Source of the DNA: Arthrobacter sp. SLBN-100
GTDB lineage: Bacteria; Actinomycetota; Actinomycetes; Actinomycetales; Micrococcaceae
Direction: 5' to 3'
DNA length: 64,000 bases
Assembly (NCBI RefSeq): GCF_006715305.1
Contig: NZ_VFMY01000001.1
Location: 1,550,001 to 1,614,000, forward strand
Part shown: in pieces, positions 26,659-35,709 of the stretch
How positions within the stretch are numbered: the first letter of the stretch is position 1
Layout: each line of letters begins with the position of its first letter
Program-made: the position numbers and the translations under genes
The notes under the pieces: generated by a model
Database searches by the model: none
What the model was told of the DNA's origin: nothing
The model's input: only the letters and a program-made list of their open reading frames with translations

Positions 26659-28249
26659 AACGTTCGTATTCGCATTCGTTTTTCTGATGGACAGGTTCGT
26701 TGGCCTGTTCACCCCAAGGATTTCCACGCACCGGATACTGCTCATGCCTGGGATCGAACCTTTCCGATGGACCGCCGGGCGGTGGAGGGCGTGGCGGACC
26801 TTTGAAATGGCGGCTAAACGAGTGCCTGCCTATCGCGAGTTCCTCGCCGAACATGAGGTACCCGGAAAGCTCTCCCTCAGTGGCAATACGCTGACGCAGG
26901 CGTTCGCAGCGCTCCCGGAAATGGACAAGGACAGCTATATCAAGCGCTGGGCCATTCCTGCCCGCAGCGTGGGCGGCGTTCTTCCCCGCCACGGGGTCGT
27001 AGTGGACGAATCGTCCGGAAGCTCAGGTGTTCCCACCAGCTGGGTGCGAGGCCTGGAGGAACGCCTCGCCACCCGGCAGTTGCTCCAGGTTGGTTTTTCG
27101 AGGACTGCTGAGACGCTCAAGAAGCAACCGTTTGTGCTCAACTGCTTCTCCCTTGGCGCATGGGCGACGGGGATGAACGTCAGCACTTCCCTCACGGATG
27201 TCACCATGATCAAATCCATCGGGCCGGACCGTAACAAGGTCATCGCCACGATGCTCGAATTTGGGACGGACTACACCTACATCATCCTCAGTTACCCGCC
27301 CTTCCTGAAGGCTTTGTTCGAAGATGAACGCATCGATTGGGAAGACTACGACATCGTCGCGGCGTTCGGCGGCGAGGGCATCAGCGAGAACATGCGGGGG
27401 CACATCACAAAGTACGCCCACAGCGCTTTCGGCTCCTACGGGGCCTCCGACCTGGAAATCAACATTGCAATAGAGACTGACTACACAGTGGCGCTCCGTC
27501 AGGCCATCGCCGCGGATCCGGCACTGTCCGCGCGGCTCACCAAGCAGGACGAGTACGGCGTGCTCCCGATGATCTTCCAGTTCAACCCCTACGACTACCT
27601 CCTGGAAACAAATGCGGATGGCGAACTGATCGTCACGATCGTGCGGAAAGAGAACGTCAACCCGCGGATCCGGTACAACATCCATGACCGCGGGCACGTG
27701 CTGCGCGTGCGCCACCTCAACGCTGTACTCAAGGAATTCGGGCTCGACCATGTGATTCGTCAGCAGTTCCTCGATCTCCCCCTGCTCTTCCACTACGGCA
27801 GGAGCGACCTGTCCGTCGATTTCAACGGCGCGGTGGTAGCACCGGATGCCCTGCGCGACGTCCTTAGCAGCGACCGGAGCCTTCTCGCAGCCGTCGAAAA
27901 CCACCGCCTCGTCAGTTTCGAAGACGAGCAAGGAAACCGGCAACTGCACATCGCGCTGCAGCTCACCGCAAAAGCTACCCATGAGCGCACCTTGGACCAG
28001 GTCGCGTACAGAAACTACATCCTTGCGCAACTGAGAGCCATGAACGGCGATTTCAACAACGCAATCCTTACATCGGCGGACACCAGCCTGCCCACGATTG
28101 CGTTCTACCCGCTGCACACCGGCCCGTTCAAATCTGACGGCGCGAAGCTCAAAAACGAGTACGTTTGGCAGCTTGGTCCCTCAGCTCCCCAAGACTGGGC
28201 CTTGGACCTGGCCTTCCGAGCGCAAAAGAATCCCGCAGCCGCTACCTGA
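26651..28249 (+). CDS. Adenylate-forming enzyme, phenylacetate-CoA ligase-like
   Basis: 532 aa, related to the PaaK/'CoF synthetase' branch of AMP-binding enzymes. The ATP-phosphate loop is DESSGSSGVPTSW (about residues 118-130), followed by IILSYPPFLKALFED, AAFGGEGISE and GSYGASDLEINIAIE, the acceptor/aromatic-box equivalents, and NPRIRYNIHDRG where family members bind ribose. A hydrophobic N-terminus (TFVFAFVFLMDRFVGLF) could anchor it to the membrane. GTG 26651 is chosen for the CAGGAG 8 nt upstream and because it overlaps the preceding stop. No carrier protein, acyltransferase or CoA-dependent partner is adjacent, so the acyl acceptor is unknown. Confidence 0.7.
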   Translation: MNKTFVFAFVFLMDRFVGLFTPRISTHRILLMPGIEPFRWTAGRWRAWRTFEMAAKRVPAYREFLAEHEVPGKLSLSGNTLTQAFAALPEMDKDSYIKRWAIPARSVGGVLPRHGVVVDESSGSSGVPTSWVRGLEERLATRQLLQVGFSRTAETLKKQPFVLNCFSLGAWATGMNVSTSLTDVTMIKSIGPDRNKVIATMLEFGTDYTYIILSYPPFLKALFEDERIDWEDYDIVAAFGGEGISENMRGHITKYAHSAFGSYGASDLEINIAIETDYTVALRQAIAADPALSARLTKQDEYGVLPMIFQFNPYDYLLETNADGELIVTIVRKENVNPRIRYNIHDRGHVLRVRHLNAVLKEFGLDHVIRQQFLDLPLLFHYGRSDLSVDFNGAVVAPDALRDVLSSDRSLLAAVENHRLVSFEDEQGNRQLHIALQLTAKATHERTLDQVAYRNYILAQLRAMNGDFNNAILTSADTSLPTIAFYPLHTGPFKSDGAKLKNEYVWQLGPSAPQDWALDLAFRAQKNPAAAT

Positions 28250-28376
28250 GACGGCGGGTGATACACGGCATGCCGATACGGCCTACCGACCCGCTGGCCG
28301 CTTCTGTGGCACCGGGCTCATGCTGTTGTCTCCATTGATCAGCAGTTCCTAGCAAGTCCGGTAATGGGATCTGCGC

Positions 28377-28382
28377 TAGTTT
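28377..28382 (+). promoter_or_regulatory. -10 box of mscL, leaderless-type
   Basis: TAGTTT followed by GGTTCCT and ATG 28390 (7-nt gap). It also argues against the in-frame TTG at 28381, which lies inside the box. Confidence 0.5.
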
Positions 28383-28389
28383 GGTTCCT

Positions 28390-28803
28390 ATGCTGACTGG
28401 ATTCAAGAACTTCATTATGAAGGGCAATGTTGTTGACCTTGCTGTGGCCGTTGTCATCGGTACGGCCTTCGGCGCTGTAGTCACCGCGCTGGTGAACAAG
28501 GTGCTGATGCCCTTCGTTGCCGCGATTGTGGGCTCCCCCAACTTCGACAGCTTCGCGAGGCTTCCACTCGACGAGCACGGCGGCAACGTCATCGAGTTCG
28601 GTGTCCTGTTGACCGCGATCGTGAATTTCCTGTTGATTTCGGCGGCCATCTACTTCGTGGTGGTGATGCCGATGAACCTGATGATCGAGCGCCGGAACCG
28701 CCGGCTGGGGATTAACCAGGACGTGAAGAAGGAGTCGGCGGAGGACCCGCAGATCGCGCTGCTCACGGAGATCCGCGACGCGCTGAAGAGCCGCACGCCC
28801 TGA
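28390..28803 (+). CDS. mscL: Large-conductance mechanosensitive channel
   Basis: 137-aa pentameric channel that opens under membrane tension to release solutes on osmotic downshock. The N-terminal helix and TM1 read MLTGFKNFIMKGNVVDLAVAV and continue IGTAFGAVVTALV; TM2 is LLTAIVNFLLISAAIYFVVV. The C-terminal bundle is charged (KKESAEDPQIALLTEIRDAL). Start ATG 28390 rather than the upstream TTG, because MLTGFKNF is the family start and the promoter box overlaps the TTG. Monocistronic, ending at a strong hairpin. Confidence 0.96.
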   Translation: MLTGFKNFIMKGNVVDLAVAVVIGTAFGAVVTALVNKVLMPFVAAIVGSPNFDSFARLPLDEHGGNVIEFGVLLTAIVNFLLISAAIYFVVVMPMNLMIERRNRRLGINQDVKKESAEDPQIALLTEIRDALKSRTP

Positions 28804-28821
28804 CTCTTTCGACCTAAACCA

Positions 28822-28855
28822 GCGGCCCGTCTCCTGATGGAGGCGGGCCGCTTTT
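28822..28855 (+). terminator. Terminator between convergent mscL and glmM
   Basis: GCGGCCCGTCTCC, loop TGAT, GGAGGCGGGCCGC, then TTTT: a 13-bp stem with one G-U pair. It lies 18 bp after mscL and 15 bp after the glmM stop on the opposite strand, so it probably serves both. Confidence 0.85.
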
Positions 28856-28869
28856 GGTGGTGGCTGGAT

Positions 28870-30231
28870 CTATTCGCTGACCAGCTCCAGTGCCAGTTCT
28901 GCGCGGACCACCTGGGCGAGATGTTCCGCAATGGACTGGGCGGTCTCTTCGTCGGCGGCTTCCACCATTACGCGCACCACAGGTTCGGTGCCGGACGGGC
29001 GGAGCAGGACGCGGCCAGTGTCACCCAAGGCAGCTTCCGCCGCAGCCACGGCCTGGGCCAGGACTTCGTTGCTGCCCACCTTGGTGCGATCTACACCCTT
29101 GACGTTGATGAGCACCTGGGGAAGCTTGGTCATCACGGAGGCGAGTTCCTTGAGCGTCTTACCGGTCAGGGCAATCTGGGCGGCAAGCTGCAGCCCGGTG
29201 AGGACCCCGTCGCCGGTGGTGGCATGGTCCGCGAAGATGACGTGGCCGGACTGTTCGCCGCCCAGGTTGAAGCCGCCGTCGCGCATCTCCTCGAGGACGT
29301 AGCGGTCCCCCACAGCGGTTTCACGGATGCTGATACCGGCTTCGCGGAGTGCGATCTTGAGCCCGAGGTTGCTCATGACGGTGGCCACCAGGACGTCGTC
29401 CCTGAGCTTGCCTGATGCTTTCAGGGCGACCGCGAGGATGGCCATGATCTGGTCGCCGTCCACTTCGTTGCCCTCGTGGTCCACTGCGAGGCAGCGGTCG
29501 GCGTCGCCGTCGTGGGCAATTCCAAGATTTGCGCCGTATTTGACCACCGCTTCCTTGAGGGGCCCCAGGTGGGTCGAGCCGACGCCGTCATTGATGTTGT
29601 GGCCGTCAGGGTCAGCACCAATGACAATGACATTGGCGCCAGCATCCTTGAACACCTGGGGCGAGCAGCCGCTCGCGGCCCCGTGGGCGCAGTCGAGGAC
29701 GACAGTGAGGCCTTCGAGGGTGTGCGGCAGCGTCTGGAGGAGGTGGACGATGTAGCGGTCCTCGGCGTCGGAGAAGCGCTGGATGCGCCCGACGTCGGCG
29801 CCGACCGGGCGGACGGCCTCGTTGGACATCTGTGCCTCGATGGCGTCCTCCACCTCATCGGGGAGTTTCTGGCCGCCGCGGGCGAAGAACTTGATGCCGT
29901 TGTCCGGCGCGGGGTTGTGCGAGGCGGAGATCATCACGCCAAAGTCCGCGTCCAGGTCAGCCACAAGGTAGGCCGCCGCTGGGGTCGGGAGGACGCCGGC
30001 GTCGTACACGTCGATACCGGAGCTGGAGAGGCCGGCCTCCACCGCGGCGGCGATGAACTCGCCGCTGGCGCGCGGGTCCCGGGCCACTACGGCGCGCGGC
30101 CGGGACCCGTTGGAGTTGCGGTCATGGCCAAGTACGACGGCGGCCGCCTGGGCCAACTGCATGGCCAGCTCTGCTGTCAGCAGGCCGTTGGCCAGCCCCC
30201 GGACACCGTCGGTTCCAAATAATCTAGACAC
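28870..30231 (-). CDS. glmM: Phosphoglucosamine mutase
   Basis: Converts glucosamine 6-phosphate (from GlmS) to glucosamine 1-phosphate. 453 aa. Marks in order: [12 protein letters not shown], the phosphoserine loop [12 protein letters not shown], the magnesium loop [11 protein letters not shown], the sugar-binding loop [10 protein letters not shown] and the phosphate-binding [15 protein letters not shown] start with TACACT 6 nt upstream. In most Actinobacteria this gene directly follows rplM-rpsI; here three glycosylation genes intervene. Confidence 0.96.
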   Translation of the reverse strand: MSRLFGTDGVRGLANGLLTAELAMQLAQAAAVVLGHDRNSNGSRPRAVVARDPRASGEFIAAAVEAGLSSSGIDVYDAGVLPTPAAAYLVADLDADFGVMISASHNPAPDNGIKFFARGGQKLPDEVEDAIEAQMSNEAVRPVGADVGRIQRFSDAEDRYIVHLLQTLPHTLEGLTVVLDCAHGAASGCSPQVFKDAGANVIVIGADPDGHNINDGVGSTHLGPLKEAVVKYGANLGIAHDGDADRCLAVDHEGNEVDGDQIMAILAVALKASGKLRDDVLVATVMSNLGLKIALREAGISIRETAVGDRYVLEEMRDGGFNLGGEQSGHVIFADHATTGDGVLTGLQLAAQIALTGKTLKELASVMTKLPQVLINVKGVDRTKVGSNEVLAQAVAAAEAALGDTGRVLLRPSGTEPVVRVMVEAADEETAQSIAEHLAQVVRAELALELVSE

Positions 30232-30237
30232 CGGTCA

Positions 30238-30243
30238 AGTGTA
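30238..30243 (-). promoter_or_regulatory. -10 box of glmM, leaderless-type
   Basis: TACACT on the minus strand, then TGACCG and the GTG start (6-nt gap). An own promoter fits with glmM being cut off here from rplM-rpsI. Confidence 0.45.
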
Positions 30244-30310
30244 TGGGATGGGTCTGGCCGGGCTTGAAACTGCTGGCCAGTACGTTGTTGCGGGGGCTCT
30301 GGGACAGGGT

Positions 30311-32251
30311 CTATCCGTCACATCCGACAAACCTGTATAATGCCGCTTCACCTTCTTGGTCAACCTTAACAAAAGCGGGTGAGCGTTCTGGAACGTCCAG
30401 ACCGGGGAAGTCATTGACTTCCTTACGTTTCGGATCAATATAGTGACCGCCAAAGTCGAGGAGGAATTGAATATTCTCCCTTTTTGCAGCCTGGCAGACG
30501 TCAGAGTCGGGGCTAGCTTGGTTCAGCTCCTTCGCCGCCAAGAGCCGATCCGCGTTGGAGCCAGTGGAAGCGTGTGCAAAGAGTACGCGGCGATCGGCAA
30601 TGGCATAGGCCGTGGAACTACCATCCCAAGGGTTATTGGCAATGACTGCGTCCGGCGGCACCTGAGCACTAATCCGGCTCAATAGTCGGACTTCGTCCGG
30701 ACTTAGCAGGGGGGAGGCATCATTTGATGCATAAGTTCGCTCCCGCCCAGGCGTCGTCTCTGAATTCGTTGGCCAGATGATCACAGATGCCGCTAACGCC
30801 CCAATGCCGGCCGGAAGGAGCCATCTGACGCGGTACCGGGCAAGACCTTCGAAGATCCATACTCCGGCTGCCCCCACAAATATGGCCCAGAACATCGGCA
30901 GAAGCGCAGCAAGCCGGGGCGGGTCACCATACCAAGCCCCGATAATAATTTCGCGAACAATTGGGATTGGAACCACGGCCGCCACTAGATACAGTGCCAC
31001 TGCGCCCGCATAGGACGCCAGAAACCAGCGTTCGGTCGGGCTTTGAATTAGCACCCCCGTTCCAACCAGGGTCAATGCAGCGAGTCCCCACGCGATCTCG
31101 CCGTGCGTGGGTGCCGCCAAAAGCACACTCGCTGCTGCGGCTGGCAGAGTATCAATCGGATCCCAAGTGGTGGTCCAAGGGCGGACAACACCCCAAATCA
31201 TGAGACCAGCCGCGAACACGCTAATCCAAAGCGCCGTCCACTGAAGGTATCCAAAGGGATCCGACCGTCGTCGCCGGAGTTCCCTGAACGAGCGTACGGC
31301 AGCCATGGCTGCGAAGAACGATGAAAGTCCGACGAGAGCCACCACGCCTGACATGTGGGTGCAAACAAGCCCGGGAAGCCCGAGCGTCAGCGTAACTGTG
31401 GCCAACGGCCATGGCATCGGCGCCACCCGGCCAAATTTCAACACCGCGGCCAACACCGAAATCAGCGGCGGCAAGAAAGTCACCACCAGCATGTAGGGAA
31501 AGAGCGGCCCAAAGTCACTCTTCTGGCTCTGCATCACGGTGAACGGGAAGGCGAAGAATCCGGCGCTGGCAACTGCAGCACCCAGCAGGGCAACAAGCTT
31601 CGGCCCAACAACCACATAGACAAAAAGAAGCACGCCAAGTGGCCAGGCGACGGCAACTATCGCGAAGTTGAGGGCGTTAGCAGCTGGGACTACGGGCAAC
31701 CACGTCACCTGCGCGGTCAACGCTGCCATTGCATGCCAAATCTGAGGATAGAACCCGGACGACTCCCCGGTCATACCTTGGACGGAAAAAGGCGAGCCAT
31801 CACCGGAATCAAGGATTTGCTGTACGAAGTTGACATGGAACGGCGTATCAATGCCCTGATTGATGTTCCCCGGGCGCTCGACAATCTGGGCATAGCGCAA
31901 TGTCAAGATTAGCCCGGCCGTCAAGAGAGCAATCCAATATCCGATGCCTGCAGTTTGGCCCTCCGGCCTCCAAACAAAGCACGCCGGCCATCGCTTGCTC
32001 ATCAAACGGACCACGACCAGGAGGAGCCCAGCTATCAACACCAAGGCGACACTGAACGCGCCGATATTCCACGGGACTTTCAACCACCAGCAGGCGAGCG
32101 TGGACACTGCAATAAGTGAGGCAGTCAGGACTGGTGCAAACGAAACTAACCATACGTGCCGAAGGCCTAGTACCCATCCCAAAAGCAGCCCTGGCGCCAT
32201 GAGCACAGCGACAGCGCCTGCAAGGCTTGGCAATGCAAAAAACCACTCCAT
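30311..32251 (-). CDS. DUF6541-type multi-membrane-spanning protein, probable glycosylation enzyme
   Basis: About 646 aa, with a dozen or more hydrophobic helices followed by a soluble C-terminal region of about 130 residues (SRISAQVPPDAVIANNPWDG, LLAAKELNQASPDSDVCQ). The first loop after the early helices reads GNINQGIDTPFHVNF, where GT-C enzymes keep an acidic catalytic residue. I assign DUF6541 from overall pattern; the family's reaction is not established. I start at ATG 32251 (MEWFFALPSLAG), not the upstream TTG-type start, because 23 extra residues would be hydrophilic and non-conserved. It is divergent from the GtrB-GtrA gene and less GC-rich than housekeeping neighbours. Confidence 0.75.
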   Translation of the reverse strand: MEWFFALPSLAGAVAVLMAPGLLLGWVLGLRHVWLVSFAPVLTASLIAVSTLACWWLKVPWNIGAFSVALVLIAGLLLVVVRLMSKRWPACFVWRPEGQTAGIGYWIALLTAGLILTLRYAQIVERPGNINQGIDTPFHVNFVQQILDSGDGSPFSVQGMTGESSGFYPQIWHAMAALTAQVTWLPVVPAANALNFAIVAVAWPLGVLLFVYVVVGPKLVALLGAAVASAGFFAFPFTVMQSQKSDFGPLFPYMLVVTFLPPLISVLAAVLKFGRVAPMPWPLATVTLTLGLPGLVCTHMSGVVALVGLSSFFAAMAAVRSFRELRRRRSDPFGYLQWTALWISVFAAGLMIWGVVRPWTTTWDPIDTLPAAAASVLLAAPTHGEIAWGLAALTLVGTGVLIQSPTERWFLASYAGAVALYLVAAVVPIPIVREIIIGAWYGDPPRLAALLPMFWAIFVGAAGVWIFEGLARYRVRWLLPAGIGALAASVIIWPTNSETTPGRERTYASNDASPLLSPDEVRLLSRISAQVPPDAVIANNPWDGSSTAYAIADRRVLFAHASTGSNADRLLAAKELNQASPDSDVCQAAKRENIQFLLDFGGHYIDPKRKEVNDFPGLDVPERSPAFVKVDQEGEAALYRFVGCDG

Positions 32252-32327
32252 CAAGGATTCCCCAAGTTTTCCATCAGTAATTGCCCAAGATCCCGCTCGA
32301 CGCTGGCGGGTCGCCCGCACGCGTCTA

Positions 32328-32333
32328 TAGCAT
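32328..32333 (+). promoter_or_regulatory. -10 box of the GtrB-GtrA gene, leaderless-type
   Basis: TAGCAT followed by ACACAGC and ATG 32341 (7-nt gap). Overlapping TATAGC is an alternative with a 9-nt gap. Confidence 0.4.
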
Positions 32334-32340
32334 ACACAGC

Positions 32341-33579
32341 ATGAAACTTAGCCGCGGGGGCCTGGCGCTTGAAATTGTTGTACCGGTTTTCAATGAGGAA
32401 TCAGTACTCGAAAAGAGCATCGTAGAGCTCGTCGATTACTTGAAACTGGAAATGCCGGCGACGTGGCAGATTACTATCGCCGACAACGCCAGCACGGACA
32501 ACACACGCCTTATTGCCACTCGTCTCGCTGAGACCATGCCTAACGTTGCCTACCGGCGTTTGGACATCAAGGGGCGAGGGCATGCACTTCGTGATGCATG
32601 GAGCTCGTCCAAAGCCGAAGTCTTGGCATATTTGGATGTAGACCTCTCGACTGATTTGGCGGCCCTTCCGCCACTGGTGGCACCCCTGTTGTCCGGCCAC
32701 TCGGATATCTCCATCGGCACGAGACTCGGTCAAAATTCCCGCGTCAGCCGGGGCACAAAGCGGGAGTTTATTTCGCGTTCGTACAACTTCCTACTGAAAC
32801 GCACGATGCAGGTCCGTTTCTCCGACGCGCAGTGCGGGTTCAAGGCCATTCGCGCAGACGTTGCCAGAACGCTCCTTCCCCATGTCGAGGACAATGGCTG
32901 GTTCTTTGACACAGAGCTACTGATCATCGCAGAACGCTCAGGCCTGCGAATTCATGAGATTCCCGTGGATTGGGTGGATGACCCGGACAGCAGGGTGGAT
33001 ATCCGACAGACTGCCATCGACGACATCCGCGGAATGGTTCGTGTCGCCGGGTCCTTGGTTAAGGGCTCGATTCCCGTGCAAGCAATTTACGCCGAGCTAG
33101 GGCGGCGGCCAATAGTTACCCAGTCTCGGCCCAGTTTCTTTGGCCAGGTTATTCGGTTCGGTATAGTCGGCGCCATATCAACGATGGCCTTCGCCTTACT
33201 GTTCCTACTGTTTCAAGGGCCTTTCGGGGCTCAGCAAGCCAACTTCTTTGCCCTACTCTTGACGGCTGTCGGCAACACAGCTGCGAACCGGCGTTTTACC
33301 TTCGGTATTAACGGCCCGGAAAAGCTCTTCACACAGCAATTCCAAGGCCTTGTTGTGTTTGCATTGGCTTGGTCGATCACATCATCTTCACTTTTGGTTT
33401 TGCACACCATTACTCCGGACTCTTCATCTACTATGGAGCTCGTGACACTAACCGGGGCCAATATTCTTGCGACGCTCATGCGATTTGCGCTCCTGCGCAT
33501 CTGGGTCTTCCGTGTTCGCAATTCGGAGAGCGCTGCACAAACGCTATCCTCAAGCGTCAAATTGGCTAGGGTCGCTTGA
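32341..33579 (+). CDS. GtrB-GtrA fusion: polyprenyl-phosphate glycosyltransferase with flippase-like domain
   Basis: 412 aa in two parts. Residues 1-240 are a GT2 enzyme of the dolichol/undecaprenyl-phosphate sugar synthase type: VPVFNEESVLEKSI, ADNASTDNT, GRGHALRDAW, the DxD motif in AYLDVDLSTDL, and DAQCGFKAIRAD. Residues about 275-400 are a GtrA domain with four helices (VIRFGIVGAISTMAFALLFL; ATLMRFALLRIWVF) and the conserved TAVGNTAANRRFTF. GtrB makes the lipid-linked sugar and GtrA is thought to flip it. Its stop overlaps the start of the GT39 gene, so substrate making, flipping and transfer would be coordinated. Confidence 0.88.
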   Translation: MKLSRGGLALEIVVPVFNEESVLEKSIVELVDYLKLEMPATWQITIADNASTDNTRLIATRLAETMPNVAYRRLDIKGRGHALRDAWSSSKAEVLAYLDVDLSTDLAALPPLVAPLLSGHSDISIGTRLGQNSRVSRGTKREFISRSYNFLLKRTMQVRFSDAQCGFKAIRADVARTLLPHVEDNGWFFDTELLIIAERSGLRIHEIPVDWVDDPDSRVDIRQTAIDDIRGMVRVAGSLVKGSIPVQAIYAELGRRPIVTQSRPSFFGQVIRFGIVGAISTMAFALLFLLFQGPFGAQQANFFALLLTAVGNTAANRRFTFGINGPEKLFTQQFQGLVVFALAWSITSSSLLVLHTITPDSSSTMELVTLTGANILATLMRFALLRIWVFRVRNSESAAQTLSSSVKLARVA

Positions 33580-35510
33580 AGGCAGCGACCGACGGTCCGA
33601 TGAACATTCCCAAGGCTTCGGCAGAACTAATACCCGCGTCACGGCTCCCGGCAGAGCGGCGTCGGCTGCTTGCCGGCCAGGGGACACAACGCTTCGCCCT
33701 ATTTGTACTCCTAGCCCTAACAAGCCTGTTGTATCTGTGGGGCTTGGACCGCAACGGCTGGGCAAATTCCTATTACTCCGCTGCGGCGATGGCGGGCTCC
33801 CAGGATTGGACGGCATTTTTCTTCTCGTCTTCTGACCCCGGAAACGCCATTAGCGTGGACAAGCCTCCGCTCAGCCTTTGGGTGATGTCCGCCTCTGTTT
33901 GGGCCTTTGGCCTCACTCCTTGGAGCATCTTGGTTCCCCAGGCGCTGATGGGCGTAGCCAGCGTGCATCTGCTGTACCGGATGGTTCGGACCTATGTTGG
34001 CGCCGCCGCAGGTTTCCTTGCGGCCACAGCTCTTGCCGTAACCCCGGTGGCGACGGTGATGTTCCGTTACAACAATCCGGATGCTCTGCTCACCTTGCTG
34101 ATGATAGGCGCTGCGTATGCGGCGTTGGAGTCAATCCACCGAGGCCGCCTCCGCTGGCTTATCCTGGCAGGCGTGCTCACCGGTGCAGCGCTGTTAACGA
34201 AGCAGCTCCAAATAGCACTGCTACTGCCTGCCATCGCTGCCGCCTACCTGATGTTTGCCAGTGCCCCGATCGGTAAGCGACTGCTTCACCTCCTGGCTGC
34301 CCTCTTAGCAGCAGCTGTTACGGGCGGTTGGTGGTTCCTCGTGGTGCAGATGACGCCGCCTTCCAACCGGCCCTTTGTCGGAGGCTCCCGCTTCAACAGC
34401 GCGGTGGAGCTGACGCTCGGTTACAACGGAGTGGATCGACTTACCGGCGAGGATGCCAGCCGAACCATGTCCCCGAGCGCAGCCAGCCTGGTGGAGAAAC
34501 TTGATCCAGGATTCCAACGCTTTCTTCAGCCACAGTTCTCAGGGCAATTCGGGTGGTTTCTCCCCCTCGCTATCGCAGGGCTCTTCCTTGCCATATGGCA
34601 CCTGAAGCATCGCAGCGGCACTGCACAGTACCGGGCGCTCCTCTTTCTTTGCGGAGTCTGGTTTGTCTGTTCGGCCACAGTGCTTGCTTTCATGTCGGGC
34701 ATCGTCCACCCTTACTACTCGTTGACGCTTGTCCCGCCGCTGTGCTGCCTTGCAGCGATCGCCCTGGTTCACATGTACCGGCTTCGTCATCGCAGGCCCG
34801 TCCGTTTGGCACTTGCCGGCACTTTGCTCGTGACGATGGTCCTAGGCTTCGTAACGGCGGTTCGGTCAACTGCCGATTTCCCAGGAGGACCTCTCGTTGC
34901 ACTGGGCCTATGGTCGATTGTGATCGCCCTGCAGCTGCTTCCTCCGCCTACGCAAATCCTGCGGTCTATCTCCACAGGAATTCTCGCGGTGACGCTCTTG
35001 CTAGGCCCGACAGTGTGGTCGGTCAACACGGTACTGAGCCCGCACGCAGGCGCAGGCGTTGTAGCTGGGCCCAGCATTCTAGGCATACGGACAGACCACC
35101 CTGATCGGAAGCAGGTAGGACCTGACGTGCCACCAAGCTTCACAGCGGTGATGTTCGGCGACATCCCCGAGGAGGAGGTGACCGCACGGCTTCGTGCTAC
35201 TCCAGCTTCGGTCGAGTGGCCATCCGCGATGGTGGGTTCTGAGACTGCAGCAAATTACCAACTCGACAGCGGCCGATCCGTGATGCCTATCGGCGGTTTT
35301 GACGGCACAGATCCTTTTCCGACGTTGAAAGAGTTCCAGGCAATGGTGGACGAGGGCAAGGTGGCATCGTTCGTGATCCAGGCGCTGCCCCCGTTGACGC
35401 TGGAAGGCCGTGGCGAGTCAGCGAAAATCGTCGAATGGGTTAGAACCAATTTTCCCGCGGAGCAGATCGAAAGCGCCCAGTACTACGACTTGCTCCCGTA
35501 CCAACCATAG
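33576..35510 (+). CDS. GT39/ArnT-like membrane glycosyltransferase
   Basis: 644 aa, about 11-13 helices. It matches PMT/ArnT-type GT-C enzymes: the region after the first helix, WANSYYSAAAMAGSQDW, then AISVDKPPLSLWVMSASVWAFG, with the KPPL motif and acidic residues that face the lipid-phosphate sugar. The C-terminal soluble part contains SVMPIGGFDGTDPFPTLKEF. These enzymes move a sugar from polyprenyl phosphate to a protein or glycan outside the membrane; the acceptor is unknown. TTG 33576 overlaps the upstream stop (TTGA) with AGGG just before it; ATG 33600 is a possible alternative. Third member of a three-component glycosylation set. Confidence 0.87.
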   Translation: MKAATDGPMNIPKASAELIPASRLPAERRRLLAGQGTQRFALFVLLALTSLLYLWGLDRNGWANSYYSAAAMAGSQDWTAFFFSSSDPGNAISVDKPPLSLWVMSASVWAFGLTPWSILVPQALMGVASVHLLYRMVRTYVGAAAGFLAATALAVTPVATVMFRYNNPDALLTLLMIGAAYAALESIHRGRLRWLILAGVLTGAALLTKQLQIALLLPAIAAAYLMFASAPIGKRLLHLLAALLAAAVTGGWWFLVVQMTPPSNRPFVGGSRFNSAVELTLGYNGVDRLTGEDASRTMSPSAASLVEKLDPGFQRFLQPQFSGQFGWFLPLAIAGLFLAIWHLKHRSGTAQYRALLFLCGVWFVCSATVLAFMSGIVHPYYSLTLVPPLCCLAAIALVHMYRLRHRRPVRLALAGTLLVTMVLGFVTAVRSTADFPGGPLVALGLWSIVIALQLLPPPTQILRSISTGILAVTLLLGPTVWSVNTVLSPHAGAGVVAGPSILGIRTDHPDRKQVGPDVPPSFTAVMFGDIPEEEVTARLRATPASVEWPSAMVGSETAANYQLDSGRSVMPIGGFDGTDPFPTLKEFQAMVDEGKVASFVIQALPPLTLEGRGESAKIVEWVRTNFPAEQIESAQYYDLLPYQP

Positions 35511-35662
35511 AACCGCCAGAAGCGCACCCACTGCGATTCCATCTGCTCCGCGTAGTCAATGAGGGAGTGTTACAGATTTGGAGGCGTTCCTCGGCGGTGG
35601 TGCGCTCCATGGGCGCCTTCCGGCCCCCAGCTTTCGCCGAGGCCGCCGCAGGGTGACAGACA

Positions 35663-35697
35663 AAAAGCCCGCCCCGCCAATGGCGGGACGGGCTTTT
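35663..35697 (-). terminator. Terminator of rplM-rpsI
   Basis: GCCCGCCCCGCC and GGCGGGACGGGC form a 12-bp stem with one mismatch and an AAT loop, flanked by A-runs and T-runs so it can work on both strands. On the minus strand TTTTT follows. It is 13 bp beyond the rpsI stop and separates the ribosomal operon from the glycosylation genes. Confidence 0.88.
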
Positions 35698-35709
35698 GTG
35701 CAAGCGGAT

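Noticed and set aside
35511..35662. Possible gene remnant between the GT39 gene and the rpsI terminator
   Set aside because: Several short frames exist but none resembles a known protein, and no second copy of glmM or rpsI sequence is visible.
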